From assembly GCA_041581935.1 (NCBI GenBank), contig JBFICP010000011.1, positions 1 through 27,223 on the forward strand: DNA of 27,223 nt, in the 5' to 3' direction. Source of the stretch: JAABYT01 sp041581935 (GTDB lineage Bacteria; Pseudomonadota; Gammaproteobacteria; HK1). The notes under the pieces were generated by a model. The model worked only from the letters and a program-made list of their open reading frames with translations. It did not search any database and was not told the DNA's origin. Shown here in pieces: positions 16,001-23,314 of this stretch; position 1 is the first letter of the stretch, and each line of letters opens with the position of its first letter. The position numbers and the translations under genes were made by a program.

Positions 16001-16546
16001 ATGCCGCGCAAAGCACTCAAAAGAATTCTGGGGCGCTTCCACTCTGAAGAGGGAAACCACAAGCTGCGGCGCCTTTTCGGCGAGCTGCTGCACAACAGCG
16101 ATCTGTGGCATCTGAATCGTTACTCGGTCGCCTGGGGCGTGTCGGTCGGCCTGTTCTTCGCTTTCGTCCCGGTCCCGTTTCAAATGCCGTTGGCTGCGGC
16201 CGCGGCCATTGTCATCGGCTGCAATCTACCGATATCGATTTGCGTCGTGTGGGTCAGCAATCCGATCACGATTCCGCCACTGTTCTACGCGGCCTACAAA
16301 ACGGGGGCCTGGATTCTCGGTCAAGCGCCACGAGAGGTGAATTTCGAGCTGTCCACCGAATGGCTGCTCACCGAGCTCGATGCCGTGTGGGAGCCCTTTC
16401 TACTCGGCTGCTTCGTGCTCGGACTGGTCAGTGCCGCCATCGGCCACATGGCGGTGCGGGTTATCTGGCGCATCCATGTCATGAGCTCGTGGCGGGAAAG
16501 ACGCCGGCGCCGTGAAGCGCGCACCAAGCTACCGCCGGGAACGTAA
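16001..16546 (+). CDS. DUF2062 family membrane protein
   Basis: The 181-residue protein matches DUF2062 (PF09835), which is of unknown biochemical function and is often found beside comEC, lol or lpx genes. A basic N-terminus (P-R-KALKRILG) is followed by the family block LWHLNRYSVAWGVSVGLFFA and a glycine/alanine-rich membrane pair with NLPISICVVWVSNPITIPPL. Another hydrophobic segment lies at about residues 135-155, and the C-terminus is strongly basic. It is probably an inner-membrane protein. The ATG at 16001 was chosen because family similarity starts there; the TTG at 15953 extends it without support. It is divergent from comEC and convergent with lolD (31-base gap). Confidence 0.9.
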   Translation: MPRKALKRILGRFHSEEGNHKLRRLFGELLHNSDLWHLNRYSVAWGVSVGLFFAFVPVPFQMPLAAAAAIVIGCNLPISICVVWVSNPITIPPLFYAAYKTGAWILGQAPREVNFELSTEWLLTELDAVWEPFLLGCFVLGLVSAAIGHMAVRVIWRIHVMSSWRERRRRREARTKLPPGT

Positions 16547-16557
16547 CCGGGCGCGCA

Positions 16558-16571
16558 CGGCCGTCCGGCCG
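16558..16571. terminator. Hairpin between convergent DUF2062 and lolD genes
   Basis: CGGCC, a 4-base loop, GGCCG sits in the 31-base gap between the convergent genes and could act in both directions. There is only a T-poor tail (GTTCCTT) on the plus side. Confidence 0.38.
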
Positions 16572-16577
16572 GTTCCT

Positions 16578-17261
16578 TCACTGCGCGTGTAGTCTGCCGT
16601 CTTCGAGGCGCAGCACGCGGTCCATTTTCGCCGCCAGATCCATGTCATGCGTAGCGAGCACGAGGCTCGTGCCGAATTCGCGATTGAGCTCCAGCATCAG
16701 CGCATAGACGCGCTCCGCGGTGTGGCGATCGAGATTGCCGGTGGGCTCATCGGCCAACACGCAGCGGGGCCTCGACACGAGCGCGCGGGCAATGGCCGCG
16801 CGCTGACGTTCTCCACCGGAGAGCTCGCCCGGCTTGTGGCGCGCGCGATTTTCGAGTCCGACACGCTCGAGTATCTCGATTGCGCCGCGGCGCGCATCGC
16901 CGACGGGCACCCCACGCACCAGCAACGGCATTGCCACGTTCTCCAGAGCGGTGAACTCCGGCAGCAGATGATGGAACTGATAAACGAAGCCGAGTGCCTC
17001 GTTGCGGAGTCGCCCGCGCGCGGCCTCACCCAGCTCCGACATGCGCGTACCGCTGACCCACACGTCGCCGCGCGTCGGCTTGTCCAACCCGCCGAGCAGA
17101 TGCAAAAGGGTACTCTTTCCCGAACCCGATGCACCGACGATGGCAACGCGCTCGCCAACAGCGATGCTCGCGTCGACACTGTCGAGCACATCGACGTTCA
17201 GCCCGCCCTCTTGAAAGCTGCGTGAGAGGCCGCGGCATTCGATGGAAACCGCGTCACTCAT
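16578..17261 (-). CDS. lolD: Lipoprotein-releasing ABC transporter ATPase LolD
   Basis: The 227-residue ATPase drives release of lipoproteins from the inner membrane to LolA. It shows Walker A GASGSGKST (residues 43-51), the Q-loop in FVYQFHHLLPEFTALENV, the signature LSGGERQRAAIARAL, and Walker B with VLADEPTGNLD followed by an H-loop in ATHDMD. FHHLLPEF is the LolD-typical segment that contacts the permease. The start ATG at 17261 overlaps the end of the permease gene by eight bases, so translation is coupled. The frame can be read further upstream, but that part lies inside the permease gene. It is the last gene of this transcript. Confidence 0.96.
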   Translation of the reverse strand: MSDAVSIECRGLSRSFQEGGLNVDVLDSVDASIAVGERVAIVGASGSGKSTLLHLLGGLDKPTRGDVWVSGTRMSELGEAARGRLRNEALGFVYQFHHLLPEFTALENVAMPLLVRGVPVGDARRGAIEILERVGLENRARHKPGELSGGERQRAAIARALVSRPRCVLADEPTGNLDRHTAERVYALMLELNREFGTSLVLATHDMDLAAKMDRVLRLEDGRLHAQ

Positions 17262-18501
17262 AACGAAGCGCCTCGGCAGGCTGGGTGCGCGAGGCACGCC
17301 ATGCGGGATAGATGGTCGCAACGATGGACATCAAAAAGGCCACGCTGGTGATCAGCCCGACGTCGGACCAGCGCATGTCGGATGGAACGTCGCTGATGTA
17401 GTAGATATCGGGTGACAGAAACTTCGTATCGAAAAGTTGCTCGATGGCCGGTACCAGCGTTTCGACGTTATTGGCGAGCGCGACGCCGCCCGCCATTCCG
17501 AGCAAGGTGCCGACCAGACCGATGAGCGTTCCCTGAACGATGAAAATCAGCATCACGCTGCGCGGCGTGACCCCGAGCGTGCGCAGTATGGCGATGTCGG
17601 ATTCCTTGTCGGTCACTACCATGGTCAGGGCGGAGACGATGTTGAAGGCCGCCACCGCGACGATCAGCGTGAGGATCACGAACATGACCGTCTTCTCGGT
17701 TTTCAAAGCGCGGAAAAAATTGGCGTGGTAGTGGGTCCAATCTCTCACCCAGTACGTTCCCGGCAGGTCCGCGGCGAGCTCACGTCCGACTGCCGGTGCG
17801 AGAAACATGTCGTCGAGCTTGAGGCGCAGGCCCGTGACGCCGTTTTTCAGCTGAAACAGTCGCGAGGCATCGTCCACGTGCACCACCGCCAGCTGCGTGT
17901 CGTACTGACCGTGCTTGACCTCGAAGATCCCGGTGACGTTGAATCGGCGCAGGCGCGGCAGTATGCCCGCCGGCGTCGACGTGGCCTTCGGCGCGACCAG
18001 GGTTACCTTGTCGCCGATGCGCACGCCGAGTGAACCCGCCAGCCCCTTGCCGAGCAGGACGTTGTACTCACCGGGCCGCAACGAATCGAGGCTCCCGGCG
18101 ATCATGAACTGATCGATGTCCGATACCTCGGGCTCCTGCGCCGGTAGCACGCCCTGAACCAGGGCGCCGCGCACGTAGCGCCCGTGGGTCAGCATCGCCT
18201 CGCCCTGAACGTAGGGTGCGACACCTATTACGTGTGGGTGGTGCCGAGCCCGCTCGGCGACGCTCGGCCAGTCGTCGAGGGCACCGCGAAAACGCGAGAC
18301 GGTGGCGTGGGATGCCATGCCGAGAATGCGCTCGCGCAGCTCCTTCTCGAAGCCGTTCATCACCGACAGAACCGTGATGAGCGCCGTTACACCGAGAGCG
18401 ATCCCGAGCATCGAGCTCAGGCTGATGAAAGAGATGAAGTGATTACGGCGTTTGGCGCGCGTATAGCGCAGCCCCACGTAGGCTTCGAGGGGTTTGAACA
18501 T
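17254..18501 (-). CDS. LolC/LolE-family lipoprotein-releasing permease (possibly LolF type)
   Basis: The 415-residue inner-membrane permease has four helices: one near residues 25-50 (FISLSSMLGIALGVTALITV), then a large periplasmic MacB-like domain, and three in the C-terminal third (VILTLIVAVAAFNIVSAL, the segment MLIFIVQGTLIGLVGTLLG and a last one near 380-400). The N-terminal YVGLRYTRAKRRNHFISFIS and the TLGVTPRSVMLIF coupling region are family hallmarks. E. coli has separate lolC and lolE around lolD; here only one permease gene is present, so it may form a homodimer as described for LolF. A second copy elsewhere cannot be excluded. The ATG start at 18501 is standard. It overlaps lolD by eight bases. 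Confidence 0.93.
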   Translation of the reverse strand: MFKPLEAYVGLRYTRAKRRNHFISFISLSSMLGIALGVTALITVLSVMNGFEKELRERILGMASHATVSRFRGALDDWPSVAERARHHPHVIGVAPYVQGEAMLTHGRYVRGALVQGVLPAQEPEVSDIDQFMIAGSLDSLRPGEYNVLLGKGLAGSLGVRIGDKVTLVAPKATSTPAGILPRLRRFNVTGIFEVKHGQYDTQLAVVHVDDASRLFQLKNGVTGLRLKLDDMFLAPAVGRELAADLPGTYWVRDWTHYHANFFRALKTEKTVMFVILTLIVAVAAFNIVSALTMVVTDKESDIAILRTLGVTPRSVMLIFIVQGTLIGLVGTLLGMAGGVALANNVETLVPAIEQLFDTKFLSPDIYYISDVPSDMRWSDVGLITSVAFLMSIVATIYPAWRASRTQPAEALRYE

Positions 18502-18639
18502 GGCGCGGCATTAAAGCACACCCGTTATGAGGCCACCACAGGTTGCAATCGGCGCCGCTCAGAAGTTTCCCTCGAGCCGCGAATGGGTTCGCAATGCCGA
18601 CGCGCGTCTCCGCGAGCCTCTGGGAAGCATGCTGGATTA

Positions 18640-18692
18640 TCTCAGAATAAAGATAAGAATAAGATCATATCTTATTGATTTAAATAGTTTTT
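18640..18692. promoter_or_regulatory. AT-rich island downstream of the oxygenase gene
   Basis: About 50 bases of mainly A and T lie inside the 190-base gap between the oxygenase stop and the lolC/E start, in sharp contrast with the GC-rich surroundings. It could hold the lol promoter, a regulator or H-NS-like site, or a transcript end. No confident -10/-35 pair was found. Confidence 0.45.
18658..18676. repeat. Perfect 8-bp palindrome in the AT-rich island
   Basis: AATAAGAT, three bases (CAT), ATCTTATT. As RNA the stem would be weak for a terminator; as DNA it looks like an operator for a dimeric protein. It is 15 bases downstream of the oxygenase stop. Confidence 0.6.
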
Positions 18693-19306
18693 TATATGGC
18701 ATTGAAGCTGATGGAGACCCGCCGCCGGTGGCTCGCGTTTCGCGGCACCTTATGTGGCAGCCAACCCGGAAAGATCAGCATGGTGCCCTCGTCGGCCGAC
18801 AGGCTGATCTCCGAACGGCTGATCGGATCGCTCTCGCCCGGCAATACCCGGGGCGTGTACTCGTGATAGGGGTTCACGTCGACGAATACCAGATCGCCGC
18901 TGTCCGCAGGCTTATCGACGTAGTAGACACCGCTGAAAATGGCCGGCTTGTGATCGTGGTGCTGGGTGAGCTCGCCCGGTGCGGTCGCATGTATCCAGTA
19001 GTTCTGCAACGACACCTGTTGCTCGCGCATATCCCAGTTGCGCTCGCGTGCGATGGCATTGCAGCCGCTCACGAAAAACTCGAGGATCACGCGCATCGAG
19101 GGAACCTCGTCCACCGACACGAAGCGATCTTCGCTGAACGAGTGCGATGGGTGCACCATGGCCCGTTGCGCAGCGTCGATGTTGTCCCAGCCGAGCCCCT
19201 CCAGCTCGTCGCGAATGGCGTTATTGACCGGCTCGAAGTCCGCAAAAGTGAGCCGCCAGATGGGCGTCGAGAAGCACAGAGTCAGGGCGTGGTCTTCTAC
19301 TTTCAC
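18692..19306 (-). CDS. Putative 2OG-Fe(II) oxygenase (TIGR02466/PF13759 type)
   Basis: The 204-residue protein resembles the putative 2OG-Fe(II) oxygenase family that uses Fe(II), O2 and 2-oxoglutarate to hydroxylate an unknown substrate. It starts with the family-like LCFSTPIWR segment. The double-stranded beta-helix core shows NYWIHATAPGELTQHHDHK and then SGVYYVDKPADSGDLVFVD (ligands around residues 115-120). Near the end come FPGWLPHKVPRN and RRRVSISFN, providing the distal His and the Arg that binds 2-oxoglutarate. It has no signal peptide and is probably cytoplasmic. The GTG at 19306 overlaps the stop of a small ORF by four bases (GTGA). The upstream partner is tsaB, so a role in RNA or translation is possible but is only an inference. 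Confidence 0.85.
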   Translation of the reverse strand: MKVEDHALTLCFSTPIWRLTFADFEPVNNAIRDELEGLGWDNIDAAQRAMVHPSHSFSEDRFVSVDEVPSMRVILEFFVSGCNAIARERNWDMREQQVSLQNYWIHATAPGELTQHHDHKPAIFSGVYYVDKPADSGDLVFVDVNPYHEYTPRVLPGESDPISRSEISLSADEGTMLIFPGWLPHKVPRNASHRRRVSISFNAI

Positions 19307-19431
19307 GGTTGCGTCCCGAATTTGTCCTTCTCGGTGGCGCCGCCCTGCGGGCCGGCGTGGCGCGCAGGTGCCGCGTCGTCGCCGGTCAGTTTAAATGACA
19401 CCGCGGCATGCCCGCCATCGGCGACGCTCAC
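19303..19431 (-). CDS. Small hypothetical protein (42 aa) between tsaB and the oxygenase
   Basis: A GTG at 19429-19431 overlaps the tsaB TGA as GTGA, and its own TGA (19303-19305) overlaps the GTG of the oxygenase gene as GTGA. This 42-residue frame therefore fits the gap exactly, with four-base overlaps at both ends, which is the pattern of coupled genes. The product begins VSVADGGHAAVSFKLTGDD and ends EKDKFGTQP; it is hydrophilic, rich in Gly, Ala, Asp and Lys, with no membrane segment or Cys. I do not recognise a family. It may act with the oxygenase or simply relay ribosomes. Chance is possible, but the double overlap makes a real gene more likely than not. Confidence 0.6.
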   Translation of the reverse strand: MSVADGGHAAVSFKLTGDDAAPARHAGPQGGATEKDKFGTQP

Positions 19432-20111
19432 CGGGCGCGCTTTTTCGCCACCTCGTTTCTGACATAGACGGGGAGCGCGTTGGACGCGGGCACACTCTCG
19501 CCGCGTCCATGTGCGGCCCGCGCGAGGATCGCGACGTCGAGTGCGCGTGCCAGGCGCCCGGGCTCGGTGCCGCCGAGCTTGTCGCCGACGCGCGCGGCGA
19601 GCACCTCCGCGTACACACTCCAGCCCTGCCCGGCACCCAGCCATCCATCGCCGGCCGGCAGCGGAACGGCCTGCGGGGCCGACGCGCAGTCTTCGATGCG
19701 CGCGCTCATCAATGCGCCTTCAGCGCTTTCGTACGCTCCCCAGTAAACCTCGCCCATGCGCGCGTCGAAGGCCGCGAGAACGCGCGTGCTGCCGTTTTCT
19801 CGCAGCGCGCCCTGGGCGAGTGCCTGCAGCGACGACACCGGCACCACCGGCAGATCCGCACCGAAGGCCAGGCCCTGGATGACGCCGGCCGCCACCCGCA
19901 CCCCGGTGAACGAACCGGGCCCGCGGCCGAAGGCCAGCACCTGCAGATTGCCGAGCGCAAACCCGCTCTCTTCGAGCAGCTCCCGCACCATCGATAGCAC
20001 CAGCTCCGCGTGCCGGCGTGGCGCAATGCGGTGACGCTCGAAATACGTGCCGTCAGACACGATCGCACAGGAACACGCGTCGCCGGCGGCTTCGACGGCC
20101 AGCACCTTCAC
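19428..20111 (-). CDS. tsaB: tRNA threonylcarbamoyladenosine biosynthesis protein TsaB
   Basis: The 227-residue ASKHA-fold protein is the partner of TsaD and TsaE in placing the t6A modification at position 37 of ANN-decoding tRNAs. The N-terminus VLAVEAAGDACSCAIV matches the family start, and LAFGRGPGSFTGVRVAAGV (about residues 59-77) is its most conserved block. The C-terminal half ends in the usual P-VYVRNEVAKK. The start is the GTG at 20109-20111, overlapping the helicase stop as GTGA; there is no better start downstream. The gene is probably translated by coupling to the helicase. TsaD and TsaE are not in this window. Confidence 0.95.
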   Translation of the reverse strand: MKVLAVEAAGDACSCAIVSDGTYFERHRIAPRRHAELVLSMVRELLEESGFALGNLQVLAFGRGPGSFTGVRVAAGVIQGLAFGADLPVVPVSSLQALAQGALRENGSTRVLAAFDARMGEVYWGAYESAEGALMSARIEDCASAPQAVPLPAGDGWLGAGQGWSVYAEVLAARVGDKLGGTEPGRLARALDVAILARAAHGRGESVPASNALPVYVRNEVAKKRAR

Positions 20112-22018
20112 GGGCGGGTGAAGAAGTCCACCACGTCATCGATGTCGCGACAGATTGGCATCGGCGGGAGGCTATCGATGAACACGCGTCCGTAACCCCG
20201 GGAAAGCAGACGTGGATCGCACAAGACTACAACGCCGCGGTCTCGCGCGTCACGGATCAGACGACCGACACCCTGTTTGAGCGCGATCACGGCCTGAGGC
20301 AGCTGATATTCCATGAACGGGTCGCGCCCCGATGCTTTCATGGCTCGCGCACGCGCCTCGTTGATGGGATCGTCCGGCGGCGCAAACGGCAGCTTGTCGA
20401 TGATTACGCAGGAAAGCGCCTCGCCGCGAACGTCGACGCCTTCCCAGAAGCTCGCGGTGCCGAGCAGGACCGCACGGGGCGTGGTCCGAAAGCGGCGCAG
20501 CAGCTCATCCCTGGGCGCCGTGCCCTGCACGAGCAAGGCAAAGTCCAACTGGGCATCGAGCGCTTCAGCCGCCCGGCGCAGCGCCCGGTGGCTGGTGAAG
20601 AGCACGAAAGCGCGCCCCTCGCTCGCTTTCAGAACCGGTACGATGGCCGCGACCACGGCATCCAGGTAGCCCTGGTCCCGGGGTTCGGGCAGTCCGACGG
20701 GCAGATAGCACAATGCCTGGCGCGTGAAATCGAACGGGCTTTCCCACACGCGCATGCGCGCATCCTCGAGACCGAGCCGCGACGCGAACGGCTCGATGTG
20801 CCCGCCCACCGCGAGCGTCGCGGAGGTCATTACCCACGCGCCACCCTGCTCACGTACCCAAGCCGAGAAGGGTTCTGCGACGTCCAGCGGACTCGCGTGC
20901 CAGCGCAGCGAACGCGACTCCACCTCGAGCCAGCGCACGCTTTGCGCATCGGACGGTCCGCTCAGCATGGCGAGCTTCGTGCCGAGCTCCCGGGATCGTC
21001 GCGCGACCGCGCTCAACGCGCGCCCGCGCTCGGCCATGGCATCGAGCCCCTCGGCAACGCGCGCGAGGGCGCGTTGCAGCGCTTCGGTCGCGTCGAACAC
21101 GCGAGGCTGCGCGCGCAGCTGATCCCAAGGAACGCGCGGCGCCTTACCCGTCACGCAATCGACGAAGTCGCGCAGCGCGATTTCCAGTTGCTGGGTCAGA
21201 GGTGGAAACTCCGGCACATCGCCCGCTTCGGCGGCGTAAGCGGCACGCGCATCGCGTGCCAGTTCGGTCACCTGGCCGCTGGCCAGCGAGACGCCGAACA
21301 AGCGCGTCGCCAGCTCGGGGATCTGGTGCGCCTCGTCGACGACGACCGCATCGGCACCCGGCAGAAGCTCACCGAAGCCCTCCTGACGGATGGCGAGATC
21401 CGCGAACAGCAGATGATGATTCACCACCACGATATCGGCATCCTGGGCCGCGCGCCGCGCCTTCAGCACGTGACAATCGTCGTACCGCGGGCACTCTCCA
21501 CCGAGGCAGTTGTCGGTGGTCGAGGTCGCGAGCCGCCAGGCCAAGGCACTCTCGGGGACTTCCACGAGCTCGGCGCGATCGCCCGCCTCGGTACGCCCCG
21601 CCCACTCGCGGATGACGGCCAGATCCGAGGCAATGGCGGGCTCCAGGTCCCCGGCCGTCGCCGCATGCACGTCGAGGCGCTGCAGGCACAGGTAGTTGGC
21701 GCGCCCCTTGAGCAGCGCGCTCTCCAGCGGCACCGCGAGGGCATCGCGCACCCGGGGCAAGTCCCGGTGAAACAGCTGTTCCTGTAAGTTTTTGGTGCCG
21801 GTGGAAACGATCACCTTGCGGCCCGACAGCACCGCCGCGACGAGATACGCAAATGTTTTGCCAGTGCCGGTGCCGGCCTCGCAGATCAGCACGCCGTTTT
21901 CGTCCAGGGTGCGCGCGATTGCGGCCGCCATTTCCTGCTGCTGCGGTCGGCCGTGATATCCCTCGACGCAATCCTTCAGAGGCCCTTCTCCGGACAGGGC
22001 CTCGCTCACTGTAAACAT
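20108..22018 (-). CDS. yoaA: YoaA/DinG-family ATP-dependent helicase
   Basis: The 636-residue protein is a superfamily 2 XPD-like 5'-3' helicase, the same length as E. coli YoaA, which helps repair stalled forks with the HolC (chi) subunit of DNA polymerase III. Walker A is CEAGTGTGKT (46-55), motif II is VVDEAHQ (near 225), and the iron-sulfur domain cysteines lie at YLCLQR (near 111) and in the C-L-GGECPRYDDC block (about 168-180). The C-terminal motifs GVDVRGEALSCVIIDKLPF and QGVGRLIRDARDRGVV are normal. The ATG at 22018 gives the expected N-terminus. It is followed by tsaB with a four-base overlap. DinG itself has a different length, so YoaA is the better name. Confidence 0.93.
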   Translation of the reverse strand: MFTVSEALSGEGPLKDCVEGYHGRPQQQEMAAAIARTLDENGVLICEAGTGTGKTFAYLVAAVLSGRKVIVSTGTKNLQEQLFHRDLPRVRDALAVPLESALLKGRANYLCLQRLDVHAATAGDLEPAIASDLAVIREWAGRTEAGDRAELVEVPESALAWRLATSTTDNCLGGECPRYDDCHVLKARRAAQDADIVVVNHHLLFADLAIRQEGFGELLPGADAVVVDEAHQIPELATRLFGVSLASGQVTELARDARAAYAAEAGDVPEFPPLTQQLEIALRDFVDCVTGKAPRVPWDQLRAQPRVFDATEALQRALARVAEGLDAMAERGRALSAVARRSRELGTKLAMLSGPSDAQSVRWLEVESRSLRWHASPLDVAEPFSAWVREQGGAWVMTSATLAVGGHIEPFASRLGLEDARMRVWESPFDFTRQALCYLPVGLPEPRDQGYLDAVVAAIVPVLKASEGRAFVLFTSHRALRRAAEALDAQLDFALLVQGTAPRDELLRRFRTTPRAVLLGTASFWEGVDVRGEALSCVIIDKLPFAPPDDPINEARARAMKASGRDPFMEYQLPQAVIALKQGVGRLIRDARDRGVVVLCDPRLLSRGYGRVFIDSLPPMPICRDIDDVVDFFTRP

Positions 22019-22120
22019 GGGAACTCGCCGCCTGCTGCACTCCGGCTGCCAGTGTAGCCAATCGCGGCGCGCGCGGTCAGCGCCTGAGCAACCCGCAAGG
22101 GAGGGCCGCGGGCTCGGGAA

Positions 22121-22513
22121 TCAGGCGGGTAATGCCGCGAAGTCGGTGTCGAGACCGGGGAATATGACTCCGGGCAGGAACAAGCTCAACGCGAGGCCGC
22201 TGGTCGCGCGTATCGCCGCCACCGTGGCGCGCAGGCAGCCGCCGAGATACGCGCCGACGGTCATCTCCTCGTCGCGGCGCCACTCCCAGTGCGCGTCCAG
22301 CGTCGAGCGGGTGAACTGACGTACCCAGAAAGGGGCGATACCGTCGAACATGTAGCGGGCGAATATGCGCTCGAGTCGGGTCGTCTCGGGAACCTCGCGG
22401 TACCAGGCCTGGTAGGCCATCTCGAACACCTCGAACTCCGTTTTTTGCAGAATCTCGGCGCTCAAAAGCACCGTCTCAGTGTCGTCGATCTTCACTGATC
22501 GCTGATGGCTCAA
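22121..22513 (-). CDS. Hypothetical protein (130 aa) upstream of the helicase gene
   Basis: I do not recognise this protein. The start is probably the TTG at 22511-22513, because GAGGA lies seven bases upstream (22521-22525); the frame extends further to 22699, but those residues look untranslated. The N-terminal two thirds are charged and helical (EFEVFEMAYQAWYREV, ERIFARYMFDGIAPFWVRQF), followed by HWEWRRDEEMTVGAYLGG. The last 45 residues are hydrophobic with a possible membrane or amphipathic helix ending at LSLFLPGVIFPGLD. There is no signal peptide. It reads in the same direction as yoaA, with a 102-base gap, so it may be in the same transcript. Confidence 0.65.
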   Translation of the reverse strand: MSHQRSVKIDDTETVLLSAEILQKTEFEVFEMAYQAWYREVPETTRLERIFARYMFDGIAPFWVRQFTRSTLDAHWEWRRDEEMTVGAYLGGCLRATVAAIRATSGLALSLFLPGVIFPGLDTDFAALPA

Positions 22514-22650
22514 AGCAAAATCCTCGATGCGGATGCTCGGCGAACGTCGGCTTCCCTGTTCTCCGGGCGAACTGAATCGGTGAGTTATCCAATTTATCGG
22601 GCAGCCGTGCGTATCACTTGAGATGGCCGCGGGGAACATCACCGAGGATC

Positions 22651-22666
22651 GACCGTCGGACCGTCG
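22651..22666. repeat. 8-bp tandem repeat
   Basis: GACCGTCG occurs twice in tandem (22651-22658 and 22659-22666) in the 189-base gap between the hypothetical gene and the ygfX-like gene. It has no clear role; I see no other element in that gap. Confidence 0.6.
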
Positions 22667-22702
22667 GAACGGTGACGCGGTTATCACACCGCGCACCAAT
22701 GG

Positions 22703-23131
22703 TCAGGCCACGATGGGTCCACTGCGCGCACAACGTAGGCCCGCGCGCAGACGGCGTAGGCTTTTTGCATCGACCATGTCCGGCACGATGAGCACTCGCA
22801 GGCGCCGCCCGTGCCGGGTGCGGAACGGCAGCGCCATCAGCGCCGGATGTGCGTATGCGCCGCGTTCGAGCACCGCATCGAGCACCCGGCCGTCGCGCTG
22901 CACGAGTCGCCACCGGTCCCGCCCGTCCCACGCGATGACGACGATGGATCGCGTCGAGCGGGCGATGGCGTGCAGCGCGATGTGACGATACGCGGCCATC
23001 ACCACCCACAGCGCCAAAGGCCATTGCACGATCGCGGCCACATCGCTAGCGAATGCACAGACCAGAGCACCAAGATGGAGCATCGTCAATGCGAGCATCA
23101 GCTGGCGTGACGGGCTCAGTCTGATAGTCAT
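22703..23131 (-). CDS. ygfX: YgfX/CptA-like inner-membrane protein
   Basis: The 142-residue protein resembles YgfX (PF07254), reported in E. coli as a toxin-like protein acting on MreB and FtsZ, with YgfY/SdhE as its partner. Two membrane helices lie at about residues 10-30 and 34-52, after the family-like start M-T-IRLSPSRQLML. Behind them come a cytoplasmic stretch with WRLVQRDGRVLDAVLERGAY and a C-terminus with RRLRVLIVPDMVDAKSLRRL, as in YgfX. The ATG at 23131 gives the family length; an ATG at 23155 is also in frame and neither has a clear ribosome binding site. It is divergent from the SDHAF4-like gene. The E. coli partner gene sdhE is found 3.9 kb away, behind sdhB. Confidence 0.78.
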   Translation of the reverse strand: MTIRLSPSRQLMLALTMLHLGALVCAFASDVAAIVQWPLALWVVMAAYRHIALHAIARSTRSIVVIAWDGRDRWRLVQRDGRVLDAVLERGAYAHPALMALPFRTRHGRRLRVLIVPDMVDAKSLRRLRAGLRCARSGPIVA

Positions 23132-23230
23132 GGGGCGCGCGTCGGCGTGTGGCATGGGCACCACGCGTGGTTGGGCAAGCCACATTGACCATAGCGCCTG
23201 CACGAGCGGGCAATAAGGGTTCTGGGACCC

Positions 23231-23259
23231 TTGCGCATATCGGCTCCGGCCGGCATACT
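23231..23259 (+). promoter_or_regulatory. Candidate promoter for the SDHAF4-like gene and sdh operon
   Basis: TTGCGC (23231-23236), a 17-base spacer and CATACT (23254-23259) lie 55 bases before the SDHAF4-like ATG. The match to sigma70 boxes is modest (3/6 and 4/6). Confidence 0.28.
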
Positions 23260-23314
23260 TATTTTGTGCACCGCACAAGGAAGAGCTTCCCTGGTCGCGA
23301 GAGGAGGTCCGAGA

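Noticed and set aside
20018..21787. 589-codon open frame on the plus strand over yoaA and tsaB
   Set aside because: Antisense to the helicase with intact motifs; Arg-rich composition and no domain.
22651..22666. GACCGTCG tandem repeat as the start of an iteron or CRISPR-like array
   Set aside because: Only two copies, with no further units or conserved spacing.
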